From NCBI GenBank assembly GCA_025526935.1, contig JAHLKD010000119.1, forward strand, positions 1-64,000: a stretch of 64,000 nucleotides of DNA, written 5' to 3'. The translations under genes were made by a program, and so were the position numbers. Position 1 is the stretch's first letter. Every line of letters begins with the position of its first letter. Below are positions 9,980-22,001 of the stretch, in pieces. The notes beneath the pieces were generated by a model that worked only from the letters and a program-made list of their open reading frames with translations, was not told where the DNA came from and did not search any database. The stretch comes from Cladochytrium replicatum. Its lineage: Eukaryota; Chytridiomycota; Chytridiomycetes; Cladochytriales; Cladochytriaceae.

Positions 9980-11530
9980 TAATAATGATTACGAGATAGC
10001 GGTCAATGTTGAAGGTGACAAATGCATAACTGATTGACTGGGAACCAGATGTTTCCTGAGTTTGTATCTTATTACTTATGCATTGTCGGTCAACAATACT
10101 TCAGTAAAATTGTGGAAGATTGAATTCCAGGTGAAGAAAGCCTTACTATTTTGAAACAATCTCCAGTTTCATAGAGTAGTGTGTAATTGCATCATAGCCA
10201 TGGTCTTGCATGTTTATGCCTCTTTTACTTCTGTGATGGCATCACCAGCATCCAGCAAATTTGTATCCATGAGTATAGTTCAGAAGTCTTTCGAAATTGG
10301 ATTTCACATCATGGACTTGTTGGGCTTTTAACTGAGACATCAAAGCTATCAGAGAAAGAAGAGTTTCGATCGACTTTATGTTGGTTTTGAGTGAAGAAGA
10401 CATACTTGAACCATCGGCCAACTCTGGCAAACAAACTGCCAGAATGCTCAATCTTCATGAACTTTCTCCTATCTGCATTCTTGATTGCATGTAATCCTAT
10501 TAGATTGTTCAGGACATTATCATTGGCACAAAGTAATACTATTACCTCTATTCCCATTTGTGATATGGAAGCTCTAACTTCAACAGGGTTCATTCCTGTT
10601 TATCATAAAGCTAAGCTGGCTCTGCACTACCGTGCTTGCAAATATATGTTTAACAACTCAACTACAATACATTTTTCAATTCACATGTGCAACAAAAACT
10701 GCAGGAACATGACAGCATCTTGTTCAACATTTTGAACAATGTACTCTTCGTCTACATCATTGGTGCTTGCAGCAGGTATCCATCTGAATATTCCATGAAG
10801 TAGCTTCGGAGTGAATGATCTTCGTGAACGTTAGCTCTGCAAAAACTTTCCTTCGACTCTGATTTTACTTCAGGTGCATGTATCTCGGATAGGACAATCT
10901 TTTCCATGAGGGTCTTGTGCGAAGGATCTAGTACACAACAGGCGGACACATATGGAACAGCAACTGCCAGCCAGATCCCAACACCTCGCACCGATGGGTC
11001 ACGGACCGCGAATCGGCTGCTTGCGTCGTTTGCACTCAACATTTGTGATCTCGCATCACATGTGGAAGAGGGAGAGAACAGCTCACAGCATATTAGAAAC
11101 TTTGAGGAATGATAGACATTGCTGTTGCGAGTGTAATACTGCACATGAGCGAGCTGCTATTCAATATCGCGAGGACTGGTACCAGTTTATCGGAATGACG
11201 TATGAAATTAAGGGGTTGCGATCTGTTGCTGTTCAATGAAATTGTTCAACATTAAATATGACGTAGATGCTCCATTCACAAATGGGACAGCAGGGGAGCA
11301 TGCCAATGCGTTGTGGAAAGTATTTCCAGACTGTTCCTGCAGAGTGGGCAAAGACCATGAAACACCCCTCCTCTGTCCCCCGTGCTGCGGTTCTAAGCTT
11401 ATACCTTGTGTTACGTTTATCATCATCTGCAACAATCAATTTTTTTTTGTGCCCCTTGCTCCCTGCACGCATTCCCATCGACGAGGAATTCCCCGTATAT
11501 TTAACGCTTAGAGTATCGACCTAGCTTGTC
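9980..11530. other. Gene-poor stretch with decayed minus-strand coding fragments
   Basis: No complete gene is supported. On the minus strand two fragments, about 11144-10752 ('FAVRDPSVRGVGIWLAVAVP') and about 10593-10309 ('VIVLLCANDNVLNNLIGLHA'), look protein-like but are interrupted by stops and could not be joined or assigned to a family. The last ~250 bp before 11551 probably hold the promoter of the sphingosine-1-phosphate lyase gene. Confidence 0.35.
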
Positions 11531-11550
11531 AGCAAGACAAAGGTATCACA

Positions 11551-13470
11551 ATGCCTGTAGTACAACAGTTCAACTCGGCTGTCGGGTCCCTCGCGTCCTC
11601 GTCCGCTATCGACCTTCTCCGTAACATCATCTTCCTTCATGTGCTCTCTCGTTTCGGCTCGAAGGCATTTTACTTGCTTCGCGTCAAAGGAATTGTCGGG
11701 GCAACAAAGGAATTCATTGGACAAGTTGTCCAGGTATATGTGAAGCTAATGAAGGCGGTGTCAGAACACCTACTCACCTTTCTGTGGTTCCTTTTGTATA
11801 GACCGTGATTAAGACTGTCCGCTCTTCGGTGCCCGGCGCTAACGCCGCCATCCAGAGCGAAATCCAGAAGCAGATCAAGGCCGTGGAGGAGAAGACTGCC
11901 CCAGACGTGCCAGGCGAGAAGAAGTACCTCGCTCTCCCCCCTGCTGGTCTTTCCGAGGCCGCAGTTCGTGGAGAGCTAGTGAGGTTTGTTTAATTTTAAA
12001 CTGATTATGACATTGTTTAATCGTCACATTTAGGTACCAGAAGATGGCCCCCACTTACTGGAAGGACGGAAAGGTTTCCGGTGCAATCTACCACGGGGGC
12101 GGAGAGCTCTCAACTCTCCTCGGCGAGGCATACTCCATTTTCAACCTCGCGAACGTAAGCTGCGAACAGTCTCCATATCTTTGTCCACGCTAAAATACGG
12201 CTTATTCTTTGTCCAGCCCCTCCACCCCGAACTCTTCCCAGGAATTCGCAAGATGGAGGCGGAAGTCGTTTCGATGGTCTTGAATATGTACAATGCTCCC
12301 CCGGGAGCGTGCGGTAACATGACCTCTGGTGGCACGGAGAGTTTGCTCATGGCAGTTAAGACCTACCGTGATATGGCCCGCCAGTTGCGCGGCGTGACAG
12401 AGCCTGAGATGTATGAAAGGGTGACGACTACTCAATTTTTGGGTCTAATGTCAGCTTAGGGTAATTCCCGTCACCGCGCACGCCGCGCTGGACAAGGGAT
12501 CCAACTACTTTGGTGTGAAGATCATCCATATTCCGATCGACAGCACCACTGGCAAGGTTGACATTAAGAAGATGGCTGCAGCAATCAACCGCAACACCAT
12601 CATGGTATTTTTCTTGAGCATTGTTCCTCAGATTTATACTAATTACTTTCCCCCGTGCAGTTGGTGGGATCTTCACCAAACTTCCCACACGGAATCATTG
12701 ACGACATCCCAGAGATCGCGAAATTGGCCAAGGCACACAAAATCGGTTGCCACGTCGACGCTTGCCTGGGTGGTTTCCTCGTCCCCTTCATGGAGAAGGC
12801 AGGATTCCCTCTTCCCCACCCCGTCGACTTCCGTGTTGAAGGTGTCACCTCCATTTCCTGCGACCCTCACAAGTACGGTTTCGCACCCAAGGGTTCCTCC
12901 GTCATCCTGTTCCGCACGAAGCAGATCCGTAACCACATGTACTTTGTGCAGACCGAATGGCCAGGCGGAATTTACGGTTCACCCTCCATCGCTGGTTCTC
13001 GGCCCGGTGCTTTGATTGCCGGTTGTTGGACCGCCATGATTAAGTTTGGTGAGGACGGCTACATCAAGTCGACCCAGGACATCGTTGGAGTTGCACGAAA
13101 GCTCGTCGCTGGAGTCAAGGCCATCGACGGCCTCCGTATCATCGGTGACCCGCTTGTCTCGGTCGTTTCCTTCGACTCAGTCGGCGCGATCAAGATCTAC
13201 GGTGTAGCTGACTACCTCACGAAGAAGGGCTGGCACTTGAACGTGCTCCAGTTCCCCCAGGCGATCCACATTGCGTGCACCTTGCTCACGCTTAACGGCG
13301 CGGACGATTTGCTCCAGGACCTGAGGGACGCCGTTGCGTTGCTCAAGGCTAACCCGAACATGGCTGGTGGTGAGGTGACTGCTATCTACGGTACTGCTGC
13401 CAGTATCCCCGATCGTTCGATTGTCGGCGACGTTACTCGTGGGTTCCTGGACAGCTTGACGAAAGCTTAG
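11551..13470 (+). CDS. DPL1: Sphingosine-1-phosphate lyase
   Basis: A PLP enzyme of the ER that cleaves phosphorylated long-chain bases to a fatty aldehyde and phosphoethanolamine, the exit step of sphingolipid metabolism. Exons: 11551-11733, 11802-11983, 12034-12154, 12217-12420, 12455-12604, 12661-13470. They sum to 549 codons plus stop, the usual family length. The N-terminus has a hydrophobic segment compatible with one membrane anchor. Conserved blocks: '[15 protein letters not shown]', '[12 protein letters not shown]', '[14 protein letters not shown]', '[18 protein letters not shown]', and '[15 protein letters not shown]', whose DPHK lysine binds PLP. '[15 protein letters not shown]' and the C-terminal 'AIYGTAA' also fit. 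The fifth exon begins after TCAG at 12454, giving '[14 protein letters not shown]'; a later AG would break the conserved block. GC-rich third positions suggest good expression. Confidence 0.96.
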
Positions 13471-13755
13471 AGTGTACACTGAGACACATTTGTTTTGGTG
13501 GAGGCCCAACTTCCAAATAGTCTTTCTCTGTTTCTACTTCTGTGGTTTTCGGTATCTTTCGTCTTATGTCCTTCTCTATAAGCATGGTTGCGGAGCTAAC
13601 TTCCTTTCCAAATCATTTTTATTTTTGAATTGTTGAAACTCAGTTGCGGTTGAGGATGTGTTCACCTCCAACCATAGCGGCTAGCCAGACTTGCCAAAAA
13701 ATAAAGACCTTATCAATTAGAACAAAAGTCTAGCGAGGAAAAATAATAATTTTGT

Positions 13756-16700
13756 TCACTATTTTGATAACCTTTAGTGTTCAGTGTTTGACAATTGAAC
13801 TTCGTCCAAATACTTACCCAATCCGAGCTGTACTTGTCGGGATCTTCATCGGACTCTTCCTCCTCCCGCGCCGCGATCAGTGCACTTAGCAAGTCAACTT
13901 TCTTCTCCTCGTTCCCGCTCACCACCTTCACGTTCTTCACTACCTGTGGTGCTTGAATCTGTGATGCCGCCAACATCCCCTCAGGGTGCAGGCTCTTCTT
14001 GACCAACACGACACTTACACCACCCTCCCACCAATCCTTTACAGATACGGCAGACTTTTCAACGTCTCGTGTGTGTGGGAACAGGTCATCGTGGAAACAG
14101 TCCAGCTTTCTCGGCACCACAAACGACACCGTCTCGATGGACCCTTGGGTTAGCCGGAAGGCACGGGAAATCTCGACCTTTTGGACGTCGACCGAAGCCT
14201 TTGGAAGGAAAGCGAGGCACTGTTGCTGCGTCGAGGTGGTGCAGCGAGCGACCTCTGTGAACGAATTCTCTGGGGCGGGTTTGAACTCGAGGAGGGCAGT
14301 GAAAGCGTCTCCACGTCCACTGAGGTACAGCAAGCGGAGGTCCTCGTCATAGTATGGGTCGATGACGCCGGTGAGGTTGTCGAACGTGAGGCGTTGGATC
14401 GGTTCCTGTAAGTTTTCCATAGAATACAGCAGTACTTCACGGGTGTTCCGGCTGCACGGTGTTCCGGTTTTGTAAGTTGATGGTTGTGAATGAACGCAAG
14501 ATTAACTAAACTCACCCAAAACCGATTGAAACCAAATACTGGTTGCCTTCGATCCACTCAAGTCGCGCAGTTTTTGTTCCTTCGTGCCCTTTCCCTTTGC
14601 CGATCAGCTTTCCAGATTTGAGCTCGAAGACTCTGATCAGCTTGTCTCTGGCAGCGGTCGCGATATACTTCCCCTCAAAATCAAAGGACAAAGCCATAAC
14701 GCCCTCAGACTCATGCTCATATCGCACCAACTCCTTCCCTTCGCTCCAGTCGTACAACTTGACCGCACCACCCGGAGACGCCGTCACAACCAAGTTCCTA
14801 ATTGTGGGATGGAATCTCCCGAGGTTCGCCCTGCTCGGATGAGCGGAAACAACGCTCTCCGTTTCTCCCGAGTCCTCTTTCAGACCTTCCTCAGGCACTT
14901 TGAACGCTCTCAGTCGTCCATCCTCGGACGCCACCAAGAGCCGAGAAGGCTCAAATGGGTCGAAACGAAAGTCAAGCACCTCGGAACCGCACACGAAGCA
15001 AGGGACATGAAGGGGAAGACGGCCGGAAGTCTTTGCGCTGATGATGCCGACACGGCCGCCGGGACCTGAGATCGCGACTGCGATCCAGGACTCGTTCGCA
15101 ACGATGGCGTTGCTGTCGACGGGGTGTGAGATGCTGAGGTTGCGGAGGTTCTCGTGCGTCAGGGAGATTTTGCCGGACACAAACCGGAAGGAAGATTGTT
15201 TGGGGGTTCCGTATGTGCGGACGGCTTTGGATGGTGCGGGAGGGGACGAAGGGTTGGAGGGCAGGGCCCTATCTGTCGCTGTAGGCTGAGAAGGGAGGGT
15301 CGATGCAGTGGTTGAAACGGCTTGCTTTGGAGCGCTTGCTGGAGCGGGTACCGCTGGGAAAGACCCATGAGCCACTGCATTGGGCTTTAGCGCTGTTGGT
15401 GACACCGAGGTTTGCGGCGTCGTTGGTACAGTTTTAGTCGTGGTGACTCTCTTCTTTGGATCTAGCGATGTTAGAGGTGGAAGACCGGTGGATCCTGCTA
15501 TCCACTCTTCCGCAGTCGTCCCATAGACATCCCCATATGTGTCTGGGAATAAGTCCGAGTGGAAATCTATGTATGTCTTGGACATTTATGGGTAAGCCAG
15601 TTACAAGACACAATGAAAATCGCTTACTCTTCGAGGTACTGTTACAGAAACAGGTAAGATATGTCCATCCGAAGCGGTGACCATCACCCGCGCAACTTCT
15701 CCTGCCATCACACTCACCGAACGCTTCGGGATTAGTGCTGCACCTGTAAAGTTCGAACCAGCTGTGTGAACGAATCCAAGCAAACCAGCAACCGTCCACG
15801 GCTCGGAGTCATTGACCTCCAACCACCGGATCGAAGTATCCCCACGACCAATAAGGTACATCATGTTTGCATCAGCATCGAACCTTGCCATGATCTGCCC
15901 AGCACCGTTGTCGATCCTCTCGAGGTGCAAGGGCTTCGAAAGCGAACGCGAGTCCCAGATGCTGTACTCACGGTCACGGCGGGAGTTGAATCCAACGGTG
16001 AATATCCGGTCCGTGTTTCCGAGCCAAGTCGCAGACGAGGGTTTAACACCGTTATGCGATGGCACAGTTAGGGCTGATTCCATGCCTTTTCGAGGGTCCA
16101 AGACACGGAGCAAATGATCCTTGTTTGTCGATGCTAGGATGCTCCCGTCCGCTTTCCATGTTATGGAGTAGTTCAGGTCGCCGGCATCGAGATCGAAAAC
16201 CTGACTCCCGGCGCCGGAGATGTCCCATATTTGGATCTTGTTTCCGGCGGCCTTAGCAATAATGTTCTGTGCAGACGGGTTGAATGCGATTGCCTCAACC
16301 TTTGGTCCACCACCCAAATCGAGATGTGACTCATCACGGCCCCACACTCTCAGCGATCCGTCTTCACCTCCGGTCGCTAGCAACGCAGGAACAAAAGGCG
16401 AGAACGCTATCGAGCGGGTAGGTCCAGCACCAATGTGGCGAATCTCTGGTTTGGCGTTCGAGTTGGAGTAGTTGAATATTCCGATACCGGAATGAGTCGC
16501 AAAGGCAACCTCTTCATCTCCCGCAGCTATTTGTCGAATATGAAAGACTTATGGTCATTCTGTGTACCACATCCCAATGGTTCTTACCGATTGGAACTGG
16601 ATCGTTGTTGCTGAATGGTCCACATTGGATCCAGTGCTCGCGCTTTGCGGCAAAGACGCTGTTGCGGTACCTGCATGATTCCAAATAGCAGATTAGAACC

Positions 16701-16774
16701 AATGCAATGCCCAATGCAGGTCTTCCCTCCCCCACTAGCCCTTACTTGCTGATGTTTTGGAAGCGTTTGGACAT
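13756..16774 (-). CDS. CORO7: Coronin-7 (tandem-coronin, POD-1 type)
   Basis: Two coronin-type WD40 propellers in one chain, a form that binds actin or works in Golgi trafficking. Exons (minus): 16774-16746, 16670-16588, 16526-15628, 15576-14516, 14451-13818, 13758-13756; total 902 residues, close to animal coronin-7. It starts 'MSKRFQNISKYRNSVF'. The first propeller has 'LATGGEDGSLRVWGRDES' and 'DNGAGQIMARFDADANMM', followed by the coronin signature 'FHSDLFPDT' and a Thr/Pro-rich linker. The second propeller has 'VTASPGGAVKLYDWSEGK', 'GRNTREVLLYSMENLQEP' and 'PYYDEDLRLLYLSGRGD'. A second signature, 'FHDDLFPHT', precedes the acidic C-terminus ending in Trp, as in coronin-7. No coiled coil is seen. 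The last exon would contain only the stop codon; reading through the last intron would instead add a long unrelated tail. Confidence 0.93.
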
Positions 16775-16793
16775 TGAGGTCGCGCCACAACAC

Positions 16794-17714
16794 AACCGAC
16801 TGTAGGGAGTGTACCTTTTTATTGGGAAGTATTCACACTGGACTTGGAAAGGCGTAGAGTGACTGAGTGAATATACCAGTGGATTTAATCTAAAGAGACC
16901 CGAGACAGTTGAGCGGTACTACGCTGTATTTTGCATCGTACACACTCGGGACTCGGCGTGTGAGAATCCGATGAGTTGCTAATGGTGCGATCATGACGAG
17001 GCTTCGGTTGTGATACGCTTGGTGATGCTGCAGTTGAAGCTCATTGCTGTAGCAACTTGAGCTTGCTACCATCATTGTGGTAGTCCTTGCTTCCAAGGCA
17101 GCATGCAGTCCCAAACCAACCCACCAACAAAATTGGCAGAGCAAGTAGTCATTCACGGGCTATCAATTAAGGCTTGGCTTGGGTGGTTGAAACGTCTTGG
17201 CGATGGGTGGGCGATCGGGAGACAGATCATAGGTCAGGAATCTCTCCACGGTAGTTGTGATGTGTCTGAATTCTGGCTTGCAGGTTTCATCATTGGTTGG
17301 TGCAACTGGCTATACATCAATTGGATACATTCTTCCTGGGATCACACTGGAGAATATGTGAGGATGAGGACATTGCAAGGGAAGAAGCAGAGGAGGGCGA
17401 AGCTACCAGAGTTGAAAGCTCAACCAGCTATGCTGTCAATGGTGGACTACCCAAGCACGACGATCAATATTAGATCGTAGTTGAAAGGCAAAATCACCTC
17501 GCTGGACCGTGGCAAAAGTAGCAGGTTTGATGCTCTCAGCTTTTGGAGTCTTCATCATGATATCCAGCATTTTTGACATCATTTTGATTGTCTTACAATA
17601 TGCAATATTCATCATTCTCACGAAAACAAAAATCTTCAAAAAAATTGGCCAACCTTCGTGGCTTAGGTGTGGCAAAAAAACCTTTCTGCCAACGAATAGC
17701 AGAACAAGAGAGCA
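16794..17714. other. Intergenic region between divergent coronin-7 and NOP58
   Basis: About 920 bp between the two divergent start codons. Short frames occur (for example 17103-17480) but have Trp-rich, repeat-like composition and no family resemblance. It presumably contains both promoters and the 5' leaders. Confidence 0.4.
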
Positions 17715-19649
17715 ATGCTCGTTCTGTTCGAAACACCAGCTGGGTACGCCCTTTTCAAGCTGAAAGATGAAGGTACTCTCGAGGAGCCTGATGCTTTAAA
17801 AAAGTACTTCGAAACTCCGGAACTTGCGAACAAAACGTGAGTGTGATTTGATGCTTCTTGGCAGCTGCATACACCGCCATGGATGCGCTAACGCTCGATG
17901 TATTCAGAATCAAACTGAAGGCATTCTCGAAATTCGAAAACACGACCGATGCACTGTCAGCAGTAACAGGCATTGTCGAAGGAAAGGTGTCGAAAAGCCT
18001 CAAAAACTTCATTGCGGAAGAGTTCCCGAAGAATTCGAACGAGACGCTTGTTGTTGGGGACGCTAAACTGGGTAGGTTCACCTTCACGCCATCTTCAAGC
18101 CCTCTGCCTGGATTGCTCATTTGATTCCATTCAAAGGTGCCGCCATCTCTCAAAAGATCGGTATCAAGGTTATCTCAAACTCAGCGACAGACGAACTGAT
18201 GCGCGGCATCCGATCGCAGCTGACATCTCTCATCTCTGGCATCTCAGAGGCGGATATGAAATCGATGGTGCTCGGTCTCTCGCACTCCCTTTCCCGATAC
18301 AAGCTGAAGTTCTCCCCGGACAAAGTGGATACCATGATCATTCAGGCGATTGCCCTTCTCGACGACCTGGACAAAGAGCTCAACACATACGCCATGCGTG
18401 GGAAGGAGTGGTATGGGTGGCATTTCCCCGAGTTGGGAAAGATTGTCGTCGACAACATTGCGTATGCTAAGATTGTCAAGACAATGGGATTCAGAACCAA
18501 TGCCGCGACGACAGATCTCAGCTCCATCTTGCCCGAGGAGCTTGAGCAGGAGGTCAAGGACGCAGCTGAAATCTCCATGGGTACAGAGGTGAGACCGACA
18601 TGTCCCAAGCTTGAGAGACAATTTCGTTGAAGATTCTCATGTTCTTCAAAAACATTATTAGATCAGTGACGAGGACATCGAAAACATCACATTCCTATGC
18701 GACCAAATTATCTCCATCTCCGAATACCGCGCACAGCTCTACGAGTACCTCAAACATCGGATGCAAGCCATCGCACCAAACCTTACCTCACTGGTCGGCG
18801 AACTCGTCGGTGCACGTCTCATTTCCCACGCTGGTTCTCTCATGAACCTTGCAAAGCACCCGGCCTCCACAGTCCAGATCCTCGGTGCCGAGAAAGCACT
18901 CTTCCGCGCACTGAAGACCAAGCACGATACGCCAAAGTACGGTCTTATCTACCACGCGTCGTTGGTGGGTCAGGCTGGACCGAAGATTAAGGGAAAGATT
19001 GCGCGTGCAGTGGCGACAAAAGCCGCGCTTGCGATCCGTGTGGACGCGCTCGGTGACAAGGATACACCCGAAATCGGTATCGAGCAGAGGACGAAGGTCG
19101 AAGCACGATTGAGGCAGTTGGAAGGGAGGGCGCTCAATGCGCTCACGAAGACAGGTCCAAAGACGACGAAAGGAAACCAGCAAAAGTTTTCACTCCAATC
19201 GTAAGTATCTCCTGTTACGCAGTGTGCGAGCGACATACCGACTCATCTTTTCATGCAGCACTTCTGGATCGTACAATGCATCTGGTGATGTAGTTCTGAA
19301 GTCTTCCGAGAAGATCGCGGATAAGAAGAGGAAGAAGGCTGCTGCTGATGAAGACGAAACAAACGGCGTCGAGGAGACGAAAGGAAAGAAGGCGAAGAAG
19401 GCCGAAGATCCAAACGGGGAAGCAGAGGAGGAGGAAGCACCCAAATCAAAGAAGAAAAGCAAGGCGGTAGATGCAGACGGTGAGGAGGGTGAGTAGTGGC
19501 TTGGTTAAAGCTTTGTTGCAGAAGTGCTCATTGTTTATGTGTGAATAGTGCCAAAGAAGAAGAAGAGGAAAGTGGAACCAGAGGCAGAAGAAACCCCGGC
19601 CGAGGAGGTTTCAGAAAAGAAAAAGAAGAAGAAGTCTTCCTCTGAGTAG
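17715..19649 (+). CDS. NOP58: Box C/D snoRNP core protein Nop58
   Basis: Core scaffold of box C/D snoRNPs that guide 2'-O-methylation of rRNA in the nucleolus. Exons: 17715-17836, 17908-18071, 18137-18588, 18662-19200, 19259-19488, 19549-19649; 535 residues. Exon 1 is a short frame giving '[17 protein letters not shown]', the Nop58 N-terminus. The second exon must start at 17908 so that 'ANKT' joins 'IKLKAFSKF'; the open sequence before it is intronic. The Nop domain is clear: 'ELMRGIRSQ', '[13 protein letters not shown]'-like block, '[18 protein letters not shown]', '[13 protein letters not shown]', 'AISMGTE'-like block, '[18 protein letters not shown]', '[17 protein letters not shown]' and '[15 protein letters not shown]'. 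The last two exons encode the Lys/Glu-rich KKE tail typical of eukaryotic Nop58/Nop56. Confidence 0.96.
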
Positions 19650-19857
19650 ATCACATTCAATCACTGAATATTTATTTTCTCTCTTTGATTGAACGCTATC
19701 TGTGTTCATTTTGCCTAATAAATCGTTTTGTTAAACACGAAACCACCTAAACGCTGGCGTCTGATACTTTTGAAAGTCGTGAAGACGCACACAAAACGAA
19801 TGGTGTTGACATTTAAAGTTTCAATGAAATTACGTTACACTTTTCAAGAGTATGCAA

Positions 19858-21533
19858 TCAGGCAATGAGGGTATTAATGTTGTAGAATACGAAGGGGGTG
19901 TAATCCTTGTCGCCCAAAAGCAACTGTAAGTTTTCATCCAGCTGCTCTTCCTGTAAAGCTCCCTTTTTGTCTTTCCGGTCCGCCGACCCACCTAGTTTCG
20001 CATAGTGTGCGTTCAGCGCATCACGGGCCTTTTGTTCAGCCTTTGGCTTTGGTCTGATCAGCATTGCCTGTCCGAAAACAAAAGTATGAGGCTTCGGGCG
20101 AACTAAAAGGGAAAAGGTATCTAACCTGGAAGTCTGGTGGAAGCCCATATCTAAGTACAGACTCCACGTAAACCCTCAGCGCCTTAATATGAAGCCAGCA
20201 GGAGAATACTTCTCCAAAGTTGGTTTTGCAAAGGCGAAGCACGGTTGACTATTAAGTCAATTAAGGTAAGAGATAATCCACAAAGTCGAATCGCTTTATT
20301 ACCCAGAGTTCCTTCTCGCTTGCGTCGATTTCAGCAAGTTGTCTCTTCTCCTGCTTCATTGCTGCTTCGTCCCACTTGAAATCACGAACCACAAACCTGT
20401 CCATAACGGATCAGATACTGCATCAAGCTGTGGCAGTCATTGCATACTTGTTTTCCCGTGCTTTGTGGCTAAAATCGTCGACCACCCGTTGGAACAGAGT
20501 AACCGTATACAACGCACAGTCGTCATCCTCGGCAATCTTTCTAAGAACCGTTCATCAAGAGCAATCAGATCTCTGCCAGACGTCATGTGGGCGAATAAGC
20601 TCACGCAGATGACCGTGGAACCACCATCTGTGTCAAGAGTTCGTAAGTTTGAATCCAGTCCTTCTCAAGGTTCCTAGCATCACAGAGTAAAAATCGGCAA
20701 CAGCATTATGGCGTACTAACCGTGGAATAGCGACCAATAAGGTGGTAAGATATTCAGAATCCAAAACGAGATGCTCTTTCTTGACGATATCATTGAGACT
20801 CCGCACCGCCAAATTCCCACTGAGGACAAAATAGTTTGGAAATAATTGCTATCTTCCGGTACAAGTACATACGTCTGCTTCCTCTGCAGTGCTTGAAGTT
20901 GCGTCCGCACTTGACCATAGTTTTGCATCTTAGTTTTGGTAAGTGCCTCGATCGAGTTAATCTCCTGCAGATCGTAAGGAACTGTAAATTTAAGCAATTA
21001 AGCTGCTTCTGCTTTCACAAAAAACATGCCTGTGTTATCGTGTCCGTCAACTCTCGAAGGGATTTGTCTGAGCGATACTTCATTGAGTTCCATTGGAAGT
21101 GACGCAGATATTGGTCAATACTTCCTTCAGATTAATTTGAACTCTCAGAACTGCCTCGCATTCGTGATTGTGGGGAACCTACTGTCGTTTACCGACAGGT
21201 TGCTCTTCCATTGATTGACATCGTCGTTCAGCAACTGGCGGAGATTTTCCGAGAGCTTTATTGCGAGCGATTCGAAGGTGGCGTCCAGTTTCGCAAGGTC
21301 ATCAGAAAGAACGACCAGCTGGTCGAGTGTGCCGATCTACTTTGTGCATGAGCTTTGGCTTGGGGTGATGAAACTTTCAGCAATAATACCTTAAAATCAG
21401 GTAATGCAAACGGGAAGATCTCCGAAAAGTCGTTCGTTTTGCTTGCAATTTTGTCCTTGAGTTTGTTTACTGTATCCTGCTTCGTTGGGTCCGCAGGGAC
21501 TGACAACAGCCAGAATGTCGCTGGAGCTGCCAT
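19858..21533 (-). CDS. VMA5: V-type proton ATPase subunit C
   Basis: Peripheral V1 subunit joining the stator stalks to the V0 collar; it controls reversible assembly of the vacuolar proton pump. Ten exons (minus): 21533-21390, 21336-21183, 21124-21026, 20981-20873, 20819-20721, 20673-20605, 20540-20448, 20396-20303, 20248-20126, 20067-19858; 397 residues, as in yeast and animals. Landmarks: N-terminal '[16 protein letters not shown]', '[18 protein letters not shown]', '[12 protein letters not shown]', '[18 protein letters not shown]', '[17 protein letters not shown]', '[18 protein letters not shown]', '[18 protein letters not shown]' and the ending '[15 protein letters not shown]'. Tiny exons and introns mean that most of the gene is invisible to plain ORF finding. 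It converges on NOP58 with about 210 bp between stop codons. Confidence 0.94.
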
Positions 21534-22001
21534 GTTCAAGCCACTGAACAGGTTGGCGGAGTCTTAGGGCAACGAATGAACGAAATGAAGGTAAAAAAAC
21601 GAGTTGAATGAAAACCGTTGATGAATTGAGAGAAGCACACATCTTCGCTCGGCAAGTCCTCAAGCTTCAGAAGAAAGATCTATTTCGCGAGTGTTGACAG
21701 CAGCTATTAATGTAATGAAACCAGAGAATTCATTATGGAGCACTATGGTTGAGCAAAGAAGGCAAAGAACAAGGAACACTGATGCATTCCAGTAGAGATC
21801 AGTAATGTAATGAACTGAGTCTATTTAAATAATCACTTGGGAAGGGGACTATTAAGAGTTGTCTGACAGTAGAGATTGAGGTTTGCAAAAAGTTCCATGT
21901 GGAAATTTATGATGTGTTTTGGAACTTGTAAGGCGTCCAAAGAAGGACAAATGAAAATTTCTTCACACATCTCTACTCACCATCATAGATGAGCCATCTG
22001 A
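21534..22001. other. Intergenic, divergent promoters of VMA5 and the DNA methyltransferase
   Basis: AT-rich sequence without recognisable genes. Exons upstream of 22002 belonging to the methyltransferase cannot be excluded. Confidence 0.4.

Noticed and set aside
17103-17480. 125-residue plus-strand frame between coronin-7 and NOP58
   Set aside because: No family match, odd Trp-rich composition, no splice or start support, and it lies in the divergent promoter region.
17841-17907. Open coding sequence '[15 protein letters not shown]' before Nop58 exon 2
   Set aside because: Splicing to 17908 restores the conserved 'ANKTIKLKAF'; using the earlier AG puts the frame out of phase.
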